DNA of 64,000 bases from Planctomycetales bacterium (GTDB taxonomy: Bacteria > Planctomycetota > Planctomycetia > Isosphaerales > Isosphaeraceae): contig DAIDHB010000556.1 in NCBI GenBank assembly GCA_027452145.1, forward strand, positions 1 through 64,000. Reading direction: 5' to 3'. The notes beneath the pieces are model-generated. The model saw nothing but the letters and a program-made list of their open reading frames with translations, made no database searches and was not told the origin of the DNA. Positions 53,032 through 64,000 of the stretch are shown here, in pieces. Position 1 is the stretch's first letter. The number at the start of each line of letters is the position of its first letter. A program made the translations under genes and the position numbers.

Positions 53032-54870
53032 TCACCCCCCCACGTTCAGGAACCCGGCGTGATAGAGGTTTGACAGGAAATACGACCGATATTCGTACTC
53101 CCCGATCTGCTGCACATAAACCCTCGTCCCGTCCGGCTGCACCACGATCGTCTGACCCAGCGGGTCGTTCCCCGGCGAGAAGCCCCCGGACGTGAACGCC
53201 AGATCGCCGTTGGCCAGCAGCTCCGAGCTCCCCAGGAACGACGAGTAGTTCCCCATGTCGGCGTTCACCGCCAGCGTCGCCGTCCTGTTCTGCTCGTTGA
53301 GGATCCACTCCTGCCCTCGGCTGTGTGCACCCCGGTTGAACTCGTGCCGGGTGTTCCCGTCGTCGAAGACCAGCACCGTGTCGGCGCTGATCATCCGCAG
53401 GTCGTGCTGGTGGCTGAACCACGGCCAGCCGACGCCCGGGGCGATCGCCTTGAAGCCGCCCCCCTTGCCCAGCTTCCAGATAACGTGGCCGTTCCCCGTC
53501 CCGTTGGCGTAGTCGATCTTCACGCCCCAGTCCTGCGTGCGCAGCGACACCACCAGGTTGTTGTCGCCGGGCGACCAGCTCACCGCGTTGGCGTGCAGCC
53601 AGTCGGTCGGGATCGGGTGGCCGGTGCCCAGGCGATTCGTGTTGAGCCACCGGAACGAGTTCCACACCCACGACACCTGGAAGTTCTGGTCGAGAACGAG
53701 GACCATGTCGCCGATGAACTTGGTGGGCGTCCCCTGGTAGTTGACGACCTGCGCCGTGCTGGCGATCACGGCCGTATCCCCGTTGGGCAACAGCCTCGCC
53801 TCGTGGTCGAAGTCGAGGATGCTCGGCTGGTGGAGCGCCGCCAGCTCGGCGTTGACCGCCTGGATGTTCGTCTCGCGCAGCGTGTTGCCGGCCAGGTCCA
53901 CCTGGCGCAGCGTGTCGTAACCCGCCGCGACCCCCGTGGCCTTGCCGCCCAGCATCATCACCGTCCCGCCCGGCTCGATGTTCTGGGCATATCCATAATA
54001 GTTGTTCGCCTGTGAATCATAGTACCAGATAATGTGTCCCTTCAGATTGGTCGCGAACGTGTTGACGTCGTTCTTCGCCGCCCCGATGCTCAGGCCCATG
54101 TGGAAGATCACCTTCTGCCGGCTCAGATCGGTGCCCGGCGACGCCGGCTGCACCACGTCGACCGCGGGGAACGTCTCGTTCGACGGCAGGCTGCCGGTGG
54201 TGAAGGACAAGGGTGCCGAGATCGCCCCGGCGCTCGTGACGTACCGCATCAGGTAGGTCGTATCCGGCAGCATGCCGGCCACGATGAAGTTGGTGCTCTC
54301 GCCCGGCACGATCGGCCGCGGCGAGGTGTCCTGCCACGTCGGGTTGGCATCCTGCCGGGCGAACTGGACGTACATCGACGTCCCCGGCGAGGGCGGCGCG
54401 CTGAACAGCGCGACGAGCGGATTCGCCGTGGGGCTGACCACCGCGGTATCCCCGGTCACCCGCGACTGCGCCGCGTACGTGGCGACCATGGTCTCGCTCG
54501 GCCTGGCCTCGTATCCCTTCTTGACGACCACCCGGATCTCGTGAATTCCCTGCCGCATCGGGCTCCAGGTGAAGGTGCCGATCGGGCTGAAGTCCTTCAC
54601 CACCTGGAAGGTGCCCCCGCCGCCCGGCGACGCGACGCTGAACTGATAAACCGGCCGCTTGCCGAATCCGCTGGAGCCGGCGTTCCACACCACCGGCGAC
54701 CCCACGAGGGGCACGGCCGGCGGGACGTCGGCCAGCGTGACCGACAGCAGCCGGCGATCCTCGAGACTCGCGCACTCCGGCCGATGCCGGCGGATGCCGC
54801 GGACGGGGGACGACACGGGACGCCGGGCCTCGGCCCGCCGCTTGCTGGACGACTTCGCGCGTTGCCACAT
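53032..54870 (-). CDS. Exported arylsulfotransferase (ASST)-like protein
   Basis: A 612-residue protein with the planctomycete motif LEDRRLLS at residues 36-43, after a basic N-terminus. The first 230 residues are Ig/FN3-like (FTWSPMRQGIHEIRVVVKKGYE, SPTANPLVALFSAPPS). The rest matches the ASST beta-propeller: GHIIWYYDSQANNYYGYAQNIEPGGTVMML, LDFDHEARLLPNGDTAVIAST, QVSWVWNSFRWLN, DWLHANAVSWSPGDNNLVVSLRTQDWGVKIDYANGTGNGHVIWKLG and FSHQHDLRMISADTVLVFDDGNTRHEFNRGA. Conserved histidines (DHEA, LHANAV, SHQHDL) are present as in ASST enzymes, which transfer sulfate between phenols. GAGGAGTCC precedes the ATG. Confidence 0.85.
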   Translation of the reverse strand: MWQRAKSSSKRRAEARRPVSSPVRGIRRHRPECASLEDRRLLSVTLADVPPAVPLVGSPVVWNAGSSGFGKRPVYQFSVASPGGGGTFQVVKDFSPIGTFTWSPMRQGIHEIRVVVKKGYEARPSETMVATYAAQSRVTGDTAVVSPTANPLVALFSAPPSPGTSMYVQFARQDANPTWQDTSPRPIVPGESTNFIVAGMLPDTTYLMRYVTSAGAISAPLSFTTGSLPSNETFPAVDVVQPASPGTDLSRQKVIFHMGLSIGAAKNDVNTFATNLKGHIIWYYDSQANNYYGYAQNIEPGGTVMMLGGKATGVAAGYDTLRQVDLAGNTLRETNIQAVNAELAALHQPSILDFDHEARLLPNGDTAVIASTAQVVNYQGTPTKFIGDMVLVLDQNFQVSWVWNSFRWLNTNRLGTGHPIPTDWLHANAVSWSPGDNNLVVSLRTQDWGVKIDYANGTGNGHVIWKLGKGGGFKAIAPGVGWPWFSHQHDLRMISADTVLVFDDGNTRHEFNRGAHSRGQEWILNEQNRTATLAVNADMGNYSSFLGSSELLANGDLAFTSGGFSPGNDPLGQTIVVQPDGTRVYVQQIGEYEYRSYFLSNLYHAGFLNVGG

Positions 54871-55655
54871 CGAGAGGACTCCTCATCGCGGGAGGGATGA
54901 CGGCAGCTCGGGCGCGGCGTCCAGCGCGCCGGCTGCCGGAATTCGAGTTGCGCCGGCTTCCTGGAGGCGCAGTCAGTCAGGGACTGCCCGGCCGATCCGG
55001 GACCGCGCCTCGCTGCCGCAGGTCACGGCGTGGTGCGGTGCGGTCCGGTGGATGGCAGCGGGCAGGTGGACGGCGCCGATGTCTGTCCGCGGCGCCGGGC
55101 AGGGGTGGGTTGGCAGGCTGGTACGCTCCGCCCGCCTCGGTTCGGTTCGGTTCGCCCGGGCGGTTCCCTCCGTGGTGCTGTTCCGGGAACGGCGAGTCTT
55201 TCCGTCACCGGGAAGGCCGGGCCTTGCTCCGGTCGATCAATCTCCTTTCCTCGTCGGGCGACGGCACTCCGGGACCGCTCGTCGCCTTCTGCCGCGTCAC
55301 GCCGATCACGGACGGTCCGACGTTGTATTAGAACGCGCCATGACACGATCGCAAGAAACAATACGAGAAAATGAGGGTGCAAGCAACAGTGTCACAGTGT
55401 CATCGGCGCGCCCGCCGGGCTGGTCGCGGATCGAGAACCGACACGATGTTCGTCGTCGCCGTTCGTGCCCACCTTGTCCCATCGCCGGGCCGGCGCGGGA
55501 TCGGCTTCCTGCCCGCGAGACGTGATCGGCACAATTGACCACCCCGACGGCCACGGCTCTGTCGCCACACCGGACCCCGGCCGGTCGTGAAGGCCGGCGG
55601 CCGACGACACCCGCCGCTCGCGGTTCTCGACGCCAGGCACGAAGGAGATCCGCTC
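54871..55655. other. Long intergenic region before the YhcG-like gene
   Basis: 785 bp between divergent genes. No gene with recognisable content was found on either strand. GGTTCGGTTCGGTTCG, a short tandem, occurs near 55138. GTGCAAGCAACAGTGTCACAG, a weak inverted repeat, lies near 55378. The region around 55330-55400 is AT-richer and may hold the rightward promoter. Confidence 0.5.
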
Positions 55656-56033
55656 ATGAGCAAGAATGAAGACGGCCCCGGCGAAGTCCGCCGGCCCGAC
55701 CTTCGAGGACCTCGTCCGTTCGATCCACGAGGTCGATCAGGATCTCGCCGCCCAGGCCAGGCGCGCGGTCCACGGGAACACGACGCTCCGGAACTGGGCG
55801 ATCGGGTGCAACATCGTCGAGTATGAACAGCGCGGCGAGGACCGGGCCAGCTACGGCGAAAGGCTCCTGGCGACGCTCTCGGACCGGCCGGTCCAGGACG
55901 GCGTCAGCCGGTCCGAGGAGCGCGAGCTTCGACGCTACCGGCCGTTCTATCAGACCTACCCCCAGATTCGGGAGACGCTGGCTCCCGAATTACGCAAGTC
56001 CTTGGAATTTATAGCGTTAGGCACGCCCGTCTC

Positions 56034-56060
56034 AATTCGGGAGCCAGCGGCTCCCGAATT
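56034..56060. repeat. Perfect palindrome inside the YhcG-like gene
   Basis: AATTCGGGAGCC and GGCTCCCGAATT flank AGC. A third arm, CTGGCTCCCGAATT at 55978-55991, allows alternative pairing. It encodes REPAAPEF, which does not look like the surrounding family sequence. Confidence 0.7.
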
Positions 56061-56196
56061 CGGATTCTCGGGCAAGAAATTGATCACGCGACTTTCGTTC
56101 ACCCACTTCGTCGAGCTGCTCGCGGTCGACGACCCGCTCAAACGATCCTTCTACGAGGCCGAATGCATCCGGGGCAACTGGGGCGTGCGGCAACTG

Positions 56197-56321
56197 ATTC
56201 ACGAACCCGCTGATGCTTTCCGATCGCGTCGGGAGGGCGAGGCTCCGGCCGAGCCGCGGGGGAAGGCTCGGCAGGAGCCTCGCCCTCCCGAAACCAGACA
56301 GGATCAGCGGGTCCGTGTATG
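56197..56321. repeat. 125-bp REP-containing insertion in the YhcG-like gene
   Basis: The outer inverted repeat is CGAACCCGCTGAT (56202-56214) and ATCAGCGGGTCCG (56303-56315). Between them is a REP palindrome, GGGAGGGCGAGGCTCC ... GGAGCCTCGCCCTCCC (about 56231-56289), of the family around the RAYT gene. Removing exactly 125 bases joins ...VRQL to RRQIASLYFERSAL in frame. Confidence 0.8.
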
Positions 56322-56930
56322 AGACGGCAGATCGCCTCGCTCTACTTCGAGCGGTCCGCCCTGTCGCGCGACAGGGAGAAGCTGGCCCGGCTCACCCACG
56401 CCGGGGCCGGCACCGGCGCCGATGCGGCGGAGCCGCAATTCACCATTCGCGACCCCTACGTCTTCGAGTTCCTCGGATTGAAGTCTCGCGAGGTCATGAG
56501 CGAGTCCCACCTCGAGGACCAGCTTCTGGACAGGTTGCAGGACTTTCTGCTGGAGCTCGGCCACGGTTTCTGCTTCGAGGCCCGGCAGAAGCGGATTCTG
56601 ATCGGCGACTCGCACTTCTTCATCGACCTGGTCTTCTACCACCGAATTCTCAAATGCCACGTGTTGATCGAGCTGAAGCTGGAGGAGTTCAATCACGAGA
56701 ACATCGGCCAGTTGAATACCTATGTGAGCTGGTATGCGAAAAACATGCGGGCCGATGGCGACAACCCGCCGATCGGCATCCTCCTCTGCACGCAAAAGGA
56801 ACACGCGCTGGTCGAATATGCCCTGGCCGGAATGGACAACCAGCTCTTCGTCTCGAAGTACCAGCTCCACCTGCCCCGGCCCGAGGACCTGCAACGGCAA
56901 CTGGAGCGGACGCTCCGGGAGGAAGGGTGA
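56319..56930 (+). pseudogene. YhcG/DUF1016 PD-(D/E)xK nuclease, C-terminal part
   Basis: The 203 residues hold the nuclease domain: RRQIASLYFERSALSRDREKL, RDPYVFEFLGLKSREVMSESHLEDQLLDRLQDFLLELGHGFCFEARQKRILIGDSHFFIDLVFYHRILKCHVLIELKLEEFNHENIGQLNTYVSWY. The catalytic PD-(D/E)xK elements are present: Asp in FIDLVFY and Glu-Lys in IELK. The ATG overlaps the stop of the first half (ATGA), so it could still be translated by coupling, producing a two-chain enzyme. YhcG-type nucleases are often found with restriction-modification genes. The DUF499 ATPase gene converges from the right. Confidence 0.85.
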
Positions 56931-57030
56931 ATCGGCCGAAGGCAGCCGGCCAACCCGGCTGCCCTGCCGGCCTCGCCGTCGCACGCTCGAACATCCAGTC
57001 CCAGGTCGCCAATCCACAATCCAAACGCGG

Positions 57031-60375
<3,345 letters not shown>

Positions 60376-60429
60376 GATGATAGCTTCCTTTGAGAATCTC
60401 TCGTAAAGCGGGACAGCGCATCCCGTGAA

Positions 60430-60658
60430 GGCGAGCCTCCCGGCGAGCCGGGCCTGATCGGGAGGGCGAGCCTCCCGGCGAGCCGGATCGGATCGGTTCG
60501 GGAGGGCGAGCCTCCCGGCGAGCCGGCATGAGGGGGAACCCTCGCGACATCCCGGCTCGGCAGGAGCCTCGCCCTCCCATTCCCGGGCCTGATCGGGAGG
60601 GCGAGCCTCCCGGCGAGCCGGGTCGGATCGGGAGGGCGAGCCTCCCGGCGAGCCGGGA
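60430..60658. repeat. REP array left of the RAYT gene (six units)
   Basis: Five direct copies of a unit with GGGAGGGCGAGCCTCCCGGC then GAGCCGG, and one inverted copy (GGCTCGGCAGGAGCCTCGCC, near 60553-60578). Each forms a hairpin with a GAGCCTCCCGGCGAG core. The array fills the space between the transposase stop and the ATPase start. Confidence 0.93.
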
Positions 60659-60682
60659 TGTGACCCTCCGGCCCTGCATGCC

Positions 60683-61135
60683 TCATGACCACAACAATCG
60701 GTTCAACTCCCCCTGATAGGGCCAAAGAGCCGCATCATCCACGAGGCCGCCGCGCACAGGGTTCTCGCGGACGTAGAGCCACTTCGCCTCGTAGCTCTCG
60801 TCCGAACGGAGTCGGGTGTCCCAGTGATCGGTTTGCCATTGGTAGGCGGGTAGGCGTCGCGTACGGGTGAAACGGGATTTCCAGTAGCGAATCCAGTTGT
60901 CGAGTGGGATCTCCAATCGGCCGGGTGCGGCGAACAGGTGCAGGTGATCCGGCATCAGGACGTAGCGTCCGACCGCCCACGCCGTGGCCTCCTGCCAGAT
61001 GCTCCGCAGCGCGTCATGATTCTCAGGAGTGGCCAGCCATGGTCGGCGCTCCTTCGTACACACGGTGACGAAAACGATCGTCGGATGCGATGAATCGATC
61101 CGCACGCCGTGTGTCGGCTTTCTTCGCGAAGTCAT
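60683..61135 (-). CDS. REP-associated tyrosine transposase (RAYT, IS200/Y1-type)
   Basis: A 150-residue protein with the HUH motif in YVLMPDHLHLFAAPGR and the downstream catalytic-tyrosine region SYEAKWLYVRENPVRGGLVDDAALWPYQGEL. Upstream are FVTVCTKERRPWLA and WQEATAWAVGRY, and downstream NWIRYWKSRFTRTRRLP and YQWQTDHWDTRLRSDESY, all typical of the Y1_Tnp RAYT family. These single-strand nucleases act on REP sequences. It is flanked by six REP units on the left and three on the right, and units of the same family are found at 46.7 kb and inside the YhcG gene, so it is probably their cognate enzyme. It sits between a methyltransferase gene and an ATPase gene. Confidence 0.93.
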   Translation of the reverse strand: MTSRRKPTHGVRIDSSHPTIVFVTVCTKERRPWLATPENHDALRSIWQEATAWAVGRYVLMPDHLHLFAAPGRLEIPLDNWIRYWKSRFTRTRRLPAYQWQTDHWDTRLRSDESYEAKWLYVRENPVRGGLVDDAALWPYQGELNRLLWS

Positions 61136-61177
61136 GGACGATCTCGATGTGCTGCCTCAACAAGGTGATTTCCCGTC

Positions 61178-61295
61178 CCGGGAGGGCGAGCCTCCCGGCG
61201 AGCCGGTCCCTCCACCGCGCCGTCGCACCCCGCGAGGGCGAGCCTCCCGGCGAGCCGATCCCCACACGCGGCTCGGCAGGAGCCTCGCCCTCCCA
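61178..61295. repeat. REP array right of the RAYT gene (three units)
   Basis: Two direct units (about 61178-61206 and 61232-61256) and one inverted unit (about 61269-61295) of the GGGAGGGCGAGCCTCCCGGC family, placed directly after the methyltransferase stop. Confidence 0.92.
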
Positions 61296-61320
61296 GGGCA
61301 CCCCCGTTCCGAGAAGGCTC

Positions 61321-64000
61321 TCACTCATCGCCTTCCTCCTCCGCGAAGAGGCCCGCCTGTTGTGTCCGCGGCGCGCCGCCCTCGCGGGCGAGGCGGGTGA
61401 TCTCGGGCCAGCTCAGCACCAGGCTGTTGTACGCCAGCGCCTCGGCCGCCCGCTTCTTCCGCTCGCAGATCGTGTAGAGCCGGTAACACAGCTCGCGAGC
61501 CGTCTCGGCCCGATCGCCGAGCTTCGCGACCAGTGCAGCGGCGGCGCCTTCCCCGCCGGCTTCGAGGGTGCGGATCAGGTGATGGACCGTCTCCCAGGCC
61601 GTGAGCCTCGGGTCGGTGGTGGGGTCCCAGTGGGATGCCAGCTCGCCCGCCTTGAGTAAACGCACCTTGCCGCGGCTGGAGGCCACGATGCCGGCATCGA
61701 CCAGGCCGGCGATGCTGGTGTTCTTCGCCTTGGAGAGCGTCTCGGCAACTCCGTACTCGCCTTCGGCGAATCCCACATGCTCGAACCACGCCAACGCCCA
61801 TCGGCTATCGGCGTCGAAGTCGCCCTCCTGCTCGGCCAGTGATTCGTCGAGAGTCTGATTGATGAGCGCCAGGGCCTCGCGTACTGAGAGCGGTTTGCCC
61901 TCGGCGTCGAGCACCTTAGCGTAGCGAGTGTAGACCGCCATGCCCGGTCCGATGGACGCCTGAGCCAGGTCCACCGGGGCGATATTGCCGCGTTGGAGGT
62001 TGGCGAGTGCCACAGGCAGTTCGTACTTGAGCGCCGTGACAAACTCGCGGCGCGTGGCTGTGGGAGCGTCGCTCGCTCGCGGGCGGCAGACGAGGACGAT
62101 GCAGGATGCGAGAGCATTGGCGCCGCGACCCCTGTTGCGAGTGGCGAGTTCAGACCGCATTGGCCATGTGCCACTGACAGCAAAGCCAGCCTGTATTACA
62201 GCGTCAAGGAAAGTCTCCCAGCCTGTACTTGCCGTTCCGTCGGTACCGTCGCTCTCCGACTGCTTGAATGCGTAGTAGATAGTGACCGGAATCGCCGGGT
62301 GCGCCAGTTTGGCGAGGCAACGCATCGCCTGAGTCATTCCATTGAGGAAGAACGCCTCTGCTTTCTCTTTGCCTCCGTGGCGATAAGGCGTGGCTACCAG
62401 TTCCTCAGCCTTGGGCACGGCAAGCGTAGAGAATAGCTCGGGGAAGAGAGGCTTCAGCGAATGGCGAAGCCACACATAAAAGAAGTCTGACAGGTCGGCG
62501 TATCCAATGTTGTCGTAGTAGGGTGGATCGCTCGAGAACACGCGGGGGCGTTCGAGATCAAGGACCTGTGCATCTAGCTGCTGCGCGGCCCCAAGCCCAG
62601 CTAGCCCGCCCTTGTCAAGAACCTCGGCTAGCGATTGTACACACCTACCAAAATCACCTGCCGCGTCACCGAAGATATTAGCCTCCGCATAGTCCCACAC
62701 CATCGGAAGGGCTTGTCGGCCGAAGGTCGCTCGTAATCGCGGCGGATCAACCTGCCAGCTACAAAGGCACGTGTTAGTATCCGTCATCTTATCAACGCAA
62801 AACGCTAGGTACACGCTCACTGCATCAGCATAGGCTGCTGCGCCGGCGCCGCCGTCGCGAAGCGAGTGCCCGTCGTCGGGAAGGCCGGCGGCAATGCCTT
62901 CACGCCTTGCATGCTTGCGTGCTTCTTGTATCAGGTTGGAGAATGTTGTCAACGCCACAAGCTGACGGGCAGTGAAAAGGTCGCTCCATTTGGTCATACC
63001 GTAGTTGCCAACGCGGAATCCGAGAGCGTGCTGGAAGAATTCGACGTCCGGCTTCCAATCTGGCTTCGCCTCGAACGCGACGGCGTTCATCACCTCGGTC
63101 GGTGGCAGATACACTCGCCCGCGCTCTCCCTCGGCGACGATGGCCATCAGACGCGCCCCTATGCGCCCGGCCTTAGCCTCTCCCTTGATGTAGTCGCCCG
63201 AGATCGGGGCGCCGGACATGAGACAGAGAAAATTAGCACGCGCCAGCTTAGTGCCACTCTTCGCCGCTACCGAATCTTTCGGCTTACCCACTTTCACCGC
63301 GAATCGATAGCCTCCGCCTTCGATCACGGGCTCGACGTATGCCTCTTTGCCCAATTTGGTCGAGAGCATGAACGTTGAGGCGAGCGGCACATCTACATCC
63401 GCGAAAGCCGGGTTCGGACTCTTCACCGCGCGAGCCCAGAGCCACGCTATCACGGTGAGCTTCTGGCCCACCAGAGGCTTCAGGTCGGGCCGCTCCTTCG
63501 CCATCTCGGCCGTGACCTCGACCTTCGGATAGAGGTGGCCGATGCGCTTCTCGGCCTCGTCTCGCATCCACTTCCCGTAATAGCGCACATCCTCGGCCAG
63601 CCCCTGCGCGCCCTTCCACTCCTTCTTGAAAAGCTGCGCATCGCGTCGCGACTCGGGGTTCACCGGCGGCTTGCCCGCGAACCTGGGCGGGATCTCGATC
63701 ATCGCCTTGTTGATCAGCACGGCCACCGGGTTCAGGTCGCTGGCGTAGCTCTCCAGCCCGAGCCGCTGCGCCTCCAGCGGGATCGATCCGCCACCGGCAA
63801 AGGGATCATGAAAGGCGGGCAGCTTGTGGCGGTCGAACAGCTCCTTGGCGTGAGGGTGGTCGGCGTTCGCGGCGCAGGTGTAGCGCCAGCTCTGCCAGAT
63901 CTCGTCGCGGGCCGCTTGCAGGACCTTCTCGTTGGTGGTGTTCTCCCACTGCACGAGATCCTCGATGATGCGGAACAGCCGCTGACGCTCCTTCTCCTGG
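61321..64000 (-). CDS. DUF1156 DNA adenine-type methyltransferase (partial, runs off right edge)
   Basis: At least 893 codons are visible; the N-terminus lies outside the window (the frame stays open to base 64000 with QEKERQRLFRIIEDL). The SAM-binding motif is FHDPFAGGGSIPLEAQRLG, followed by SYASDLNPVAVLINKAMIEIPP. The catalytic motif is SSDPPYYDNIGYADLSDFFYVWLRH (DPPY). A C-terminal helical domain with FEHVGFAEGEYG and LVDAGIVASSRGKVRLLKAGEL follows. DUF1156 methyltransferases pair with DUF499 ATPases in defence loci; the ATPase gene lies downstream past the RAYT insertion. The section 62.0-63.3 kb looks less GC-rich than the rest of the window, consistent with transfer. Confidence 0.88.
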   Translation of the reverse strand, partial: QEKERQRLFRIIEDLVQWENTTNEKVLQAARDEIWQSWRYTCAANADHPHAKELFDRHKLPAFHDPFAGGGSIPLEAQRLGLESYASDLNPVAVLINKAMIEIPPRFAGKPPVNPESRRDAQLFKKEWKGAQGLAEDVRYYGKWMRDEAEKRIGHLYPKVEVTAEMAKERPDLKPLVGQKLTVIAWLWARAVKSPNPAFADVDVPLASTFMLSTKLGKEAYVEPVIEGGGYRFAVKVGKPKDSVAAKSGTKLARANFLCLMSGAPISGDYIKGEAKAGRIGARLMAIVAEGERGRVYLPPTEVMNAVAFEAKPDWKPDVEFFQHALGFRVGNYGMTKWSDLFTARQLVALTTFSNLIQEARKHARREGIAAGLPDDGHSLRDGGAGAAAYADAVSVYLAFCVDKMTDTNTCLCSWQVDPPRLRATFGRQALPMVWDYAEANIFGDAAGDFGRCVQSLAEVLDKGGLAGLGAAQQLDAQVLDLERPRVFSSDPPYYDNIGYADLSDFFYVWLRHSLKPLFPELFSTLAVPKAEELVATPYRHGGKEKAEAFFLNGMTQAMRCLAKLAHPAIPVTIYYAFKQSESDGTDGTASTGWETFLDAVIQAGFAVSGTWPMRSELATRNRGRGANALASCIVLVCRPRASDAPTATRREFVTALKYELPVALANLQRGNIAPVDLAQASIGPGMAVYTRYAKVLDAEGKPLSVREALALINQTLDESLAEQEGDFDADSRWALAWFEHVGFAEGEYGVAETLSKAKNTSIAGLVDAGIVASSRGKVRLLKAGELASHWDPTTDPRLTAWETVHHLIRTLEAGGEGAAAALVAKLGDRAETARELCYRLYTICERKKRAAEALAYNSLVLSWPEITRLAREGGAPRTQQAGLFAEEEGDE

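Larger units (their letters stand above)
55666..56322 (+). pseudogene. YhcG/DUF1016 nuclease, N-terminal part, disrupted by a REP element
   Basis: This is the DUF1016 N-terminal domain: FEDLVRSIHEVDQDLAAQARRAVHGNTTLRNWAIGCNIVEYEQRGEDRASYGERLLATLSDR, RYRPFYQTYPQIRETL, then LITRLSFTHFVELLAVDDPLKRSFYEAECIRGNWGVRQL. At position 56197 the homology stops abruptly, and the remaining 41 residues (IHEPADAFRSRREGEAPAEPR...) are encoded by an inserted element. The stop overlaps the ATG of the second half by four bases. An AAGGAG site is 18 bases from the in-frame ATG but 8 from another ATG at 55656 in a different frame, hinting at a further frame change at the start. Confidence 0.82.

Noticed and set aside
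60430..60658. The repeat array looks at first like a CRISPR
   Set aside because: Units are palindromic and in both orientations, spacers are very unequal in length (about 4 to over 60 bp), and there is no cas gene; a RAYT gene is adjacent.

Overview
The window looks like a chromosomal segment of a high-GC planctomycete, most likely of the Isosphaeraceae (Singulisphaera/Paludisphaera type). The evidence is the combination of DUF1549/DUF1553 and DUF1501 proteins, a TIGR03067-type protein, ECF sigma factors fused to membrane and extracytoplasmic domains, a WD40 Ser/Thr kinase, a PEP-CTERM protein, and three exported proteins carrying the planctomycete N-terminal LE-x-R-x-LLS motif. No rRNA, tRNA, phage or CRISPR array was seen. 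All calls are from reading the sequence; no database search was run.

Layout. 1-4.1 kb (minus): an exported NHL/streptogramin-lyase-like protein cut by the left edge, an IorA-like TPP oxidoreductase and a STAS protein. 4.3-10.4 kb: an exported protein of unknown function converging on a DUF1501 gene and a DUF1549/DUF1553 gene that carries an in-frame amber codon. 10.9-14.7 kb (plus): an ion channel with an RCK-like domain translationally coupled to a 2-hydroxyacid dehydrogenase, then an endonuclease/exonuclease/phosphatase-family protein. 15-28.9 kb (plus): an ECF sigma fused to a membrane helix and helical repeats, a secreted nitrilase-family amidohydrolase, an ECF sigma/WD40 kinase pair, a 1657-residue beta-helix/Ig surface protein and a PEP-CTERM protein. 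29.2-35.5 kb: aldehyde dehydrogenase, an ECF sigma with an overlapping membrane anti-sigma candidate, a receiver-like protein, a nucleotide-sugar dehydrogenase and an XRE regulator. 36-44.2 kb: a giant SbcC/YhaN-like ATPase, small membrane and exported proteins, a SYLF protein and a DUF418 protein. 44.7-49.3 kb: an unknown protein, a membrane protein divergent from a TetR regulator, a sulfite-oxidase-family enzyme, a DUF2892-type protein and a UPF0175/DUF3368 toxin-antitoxin pair. 49.6-54.9 kb (minus): an ECF sigma fused to carboxypeptidase-regulatory-like domains and an arylsulfotransferase-like exported protein.

55.6-64 kb looks like a defence island. A YhcG/DUF1016 nuclease gene is split by a 125-bp REP-containing insertion. 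It converges on a large Swt1-HEPN/DUF499 ATPase gene, which lies downstream of a DUF1156 DNA methyltransferase running off the right edge. A REP-associated tyrosine transposase (RAYT), flanked by many REP copies, sits between ATPase and methyltransferase. The pair resembles helicase-methylase-ATPase (Hma-like) arrangements, but the helicase would have to lie outside the window.

Repeats are prominent: at least four REP-like stem-loop families, two copies of a 260-285-bp palindromic MITE-like element, a 7-bp tandem array and a dispersed ~38-bp repeat. Several touch gene ends or interrupt genes, so repeat insertion appears to have shaped this region.
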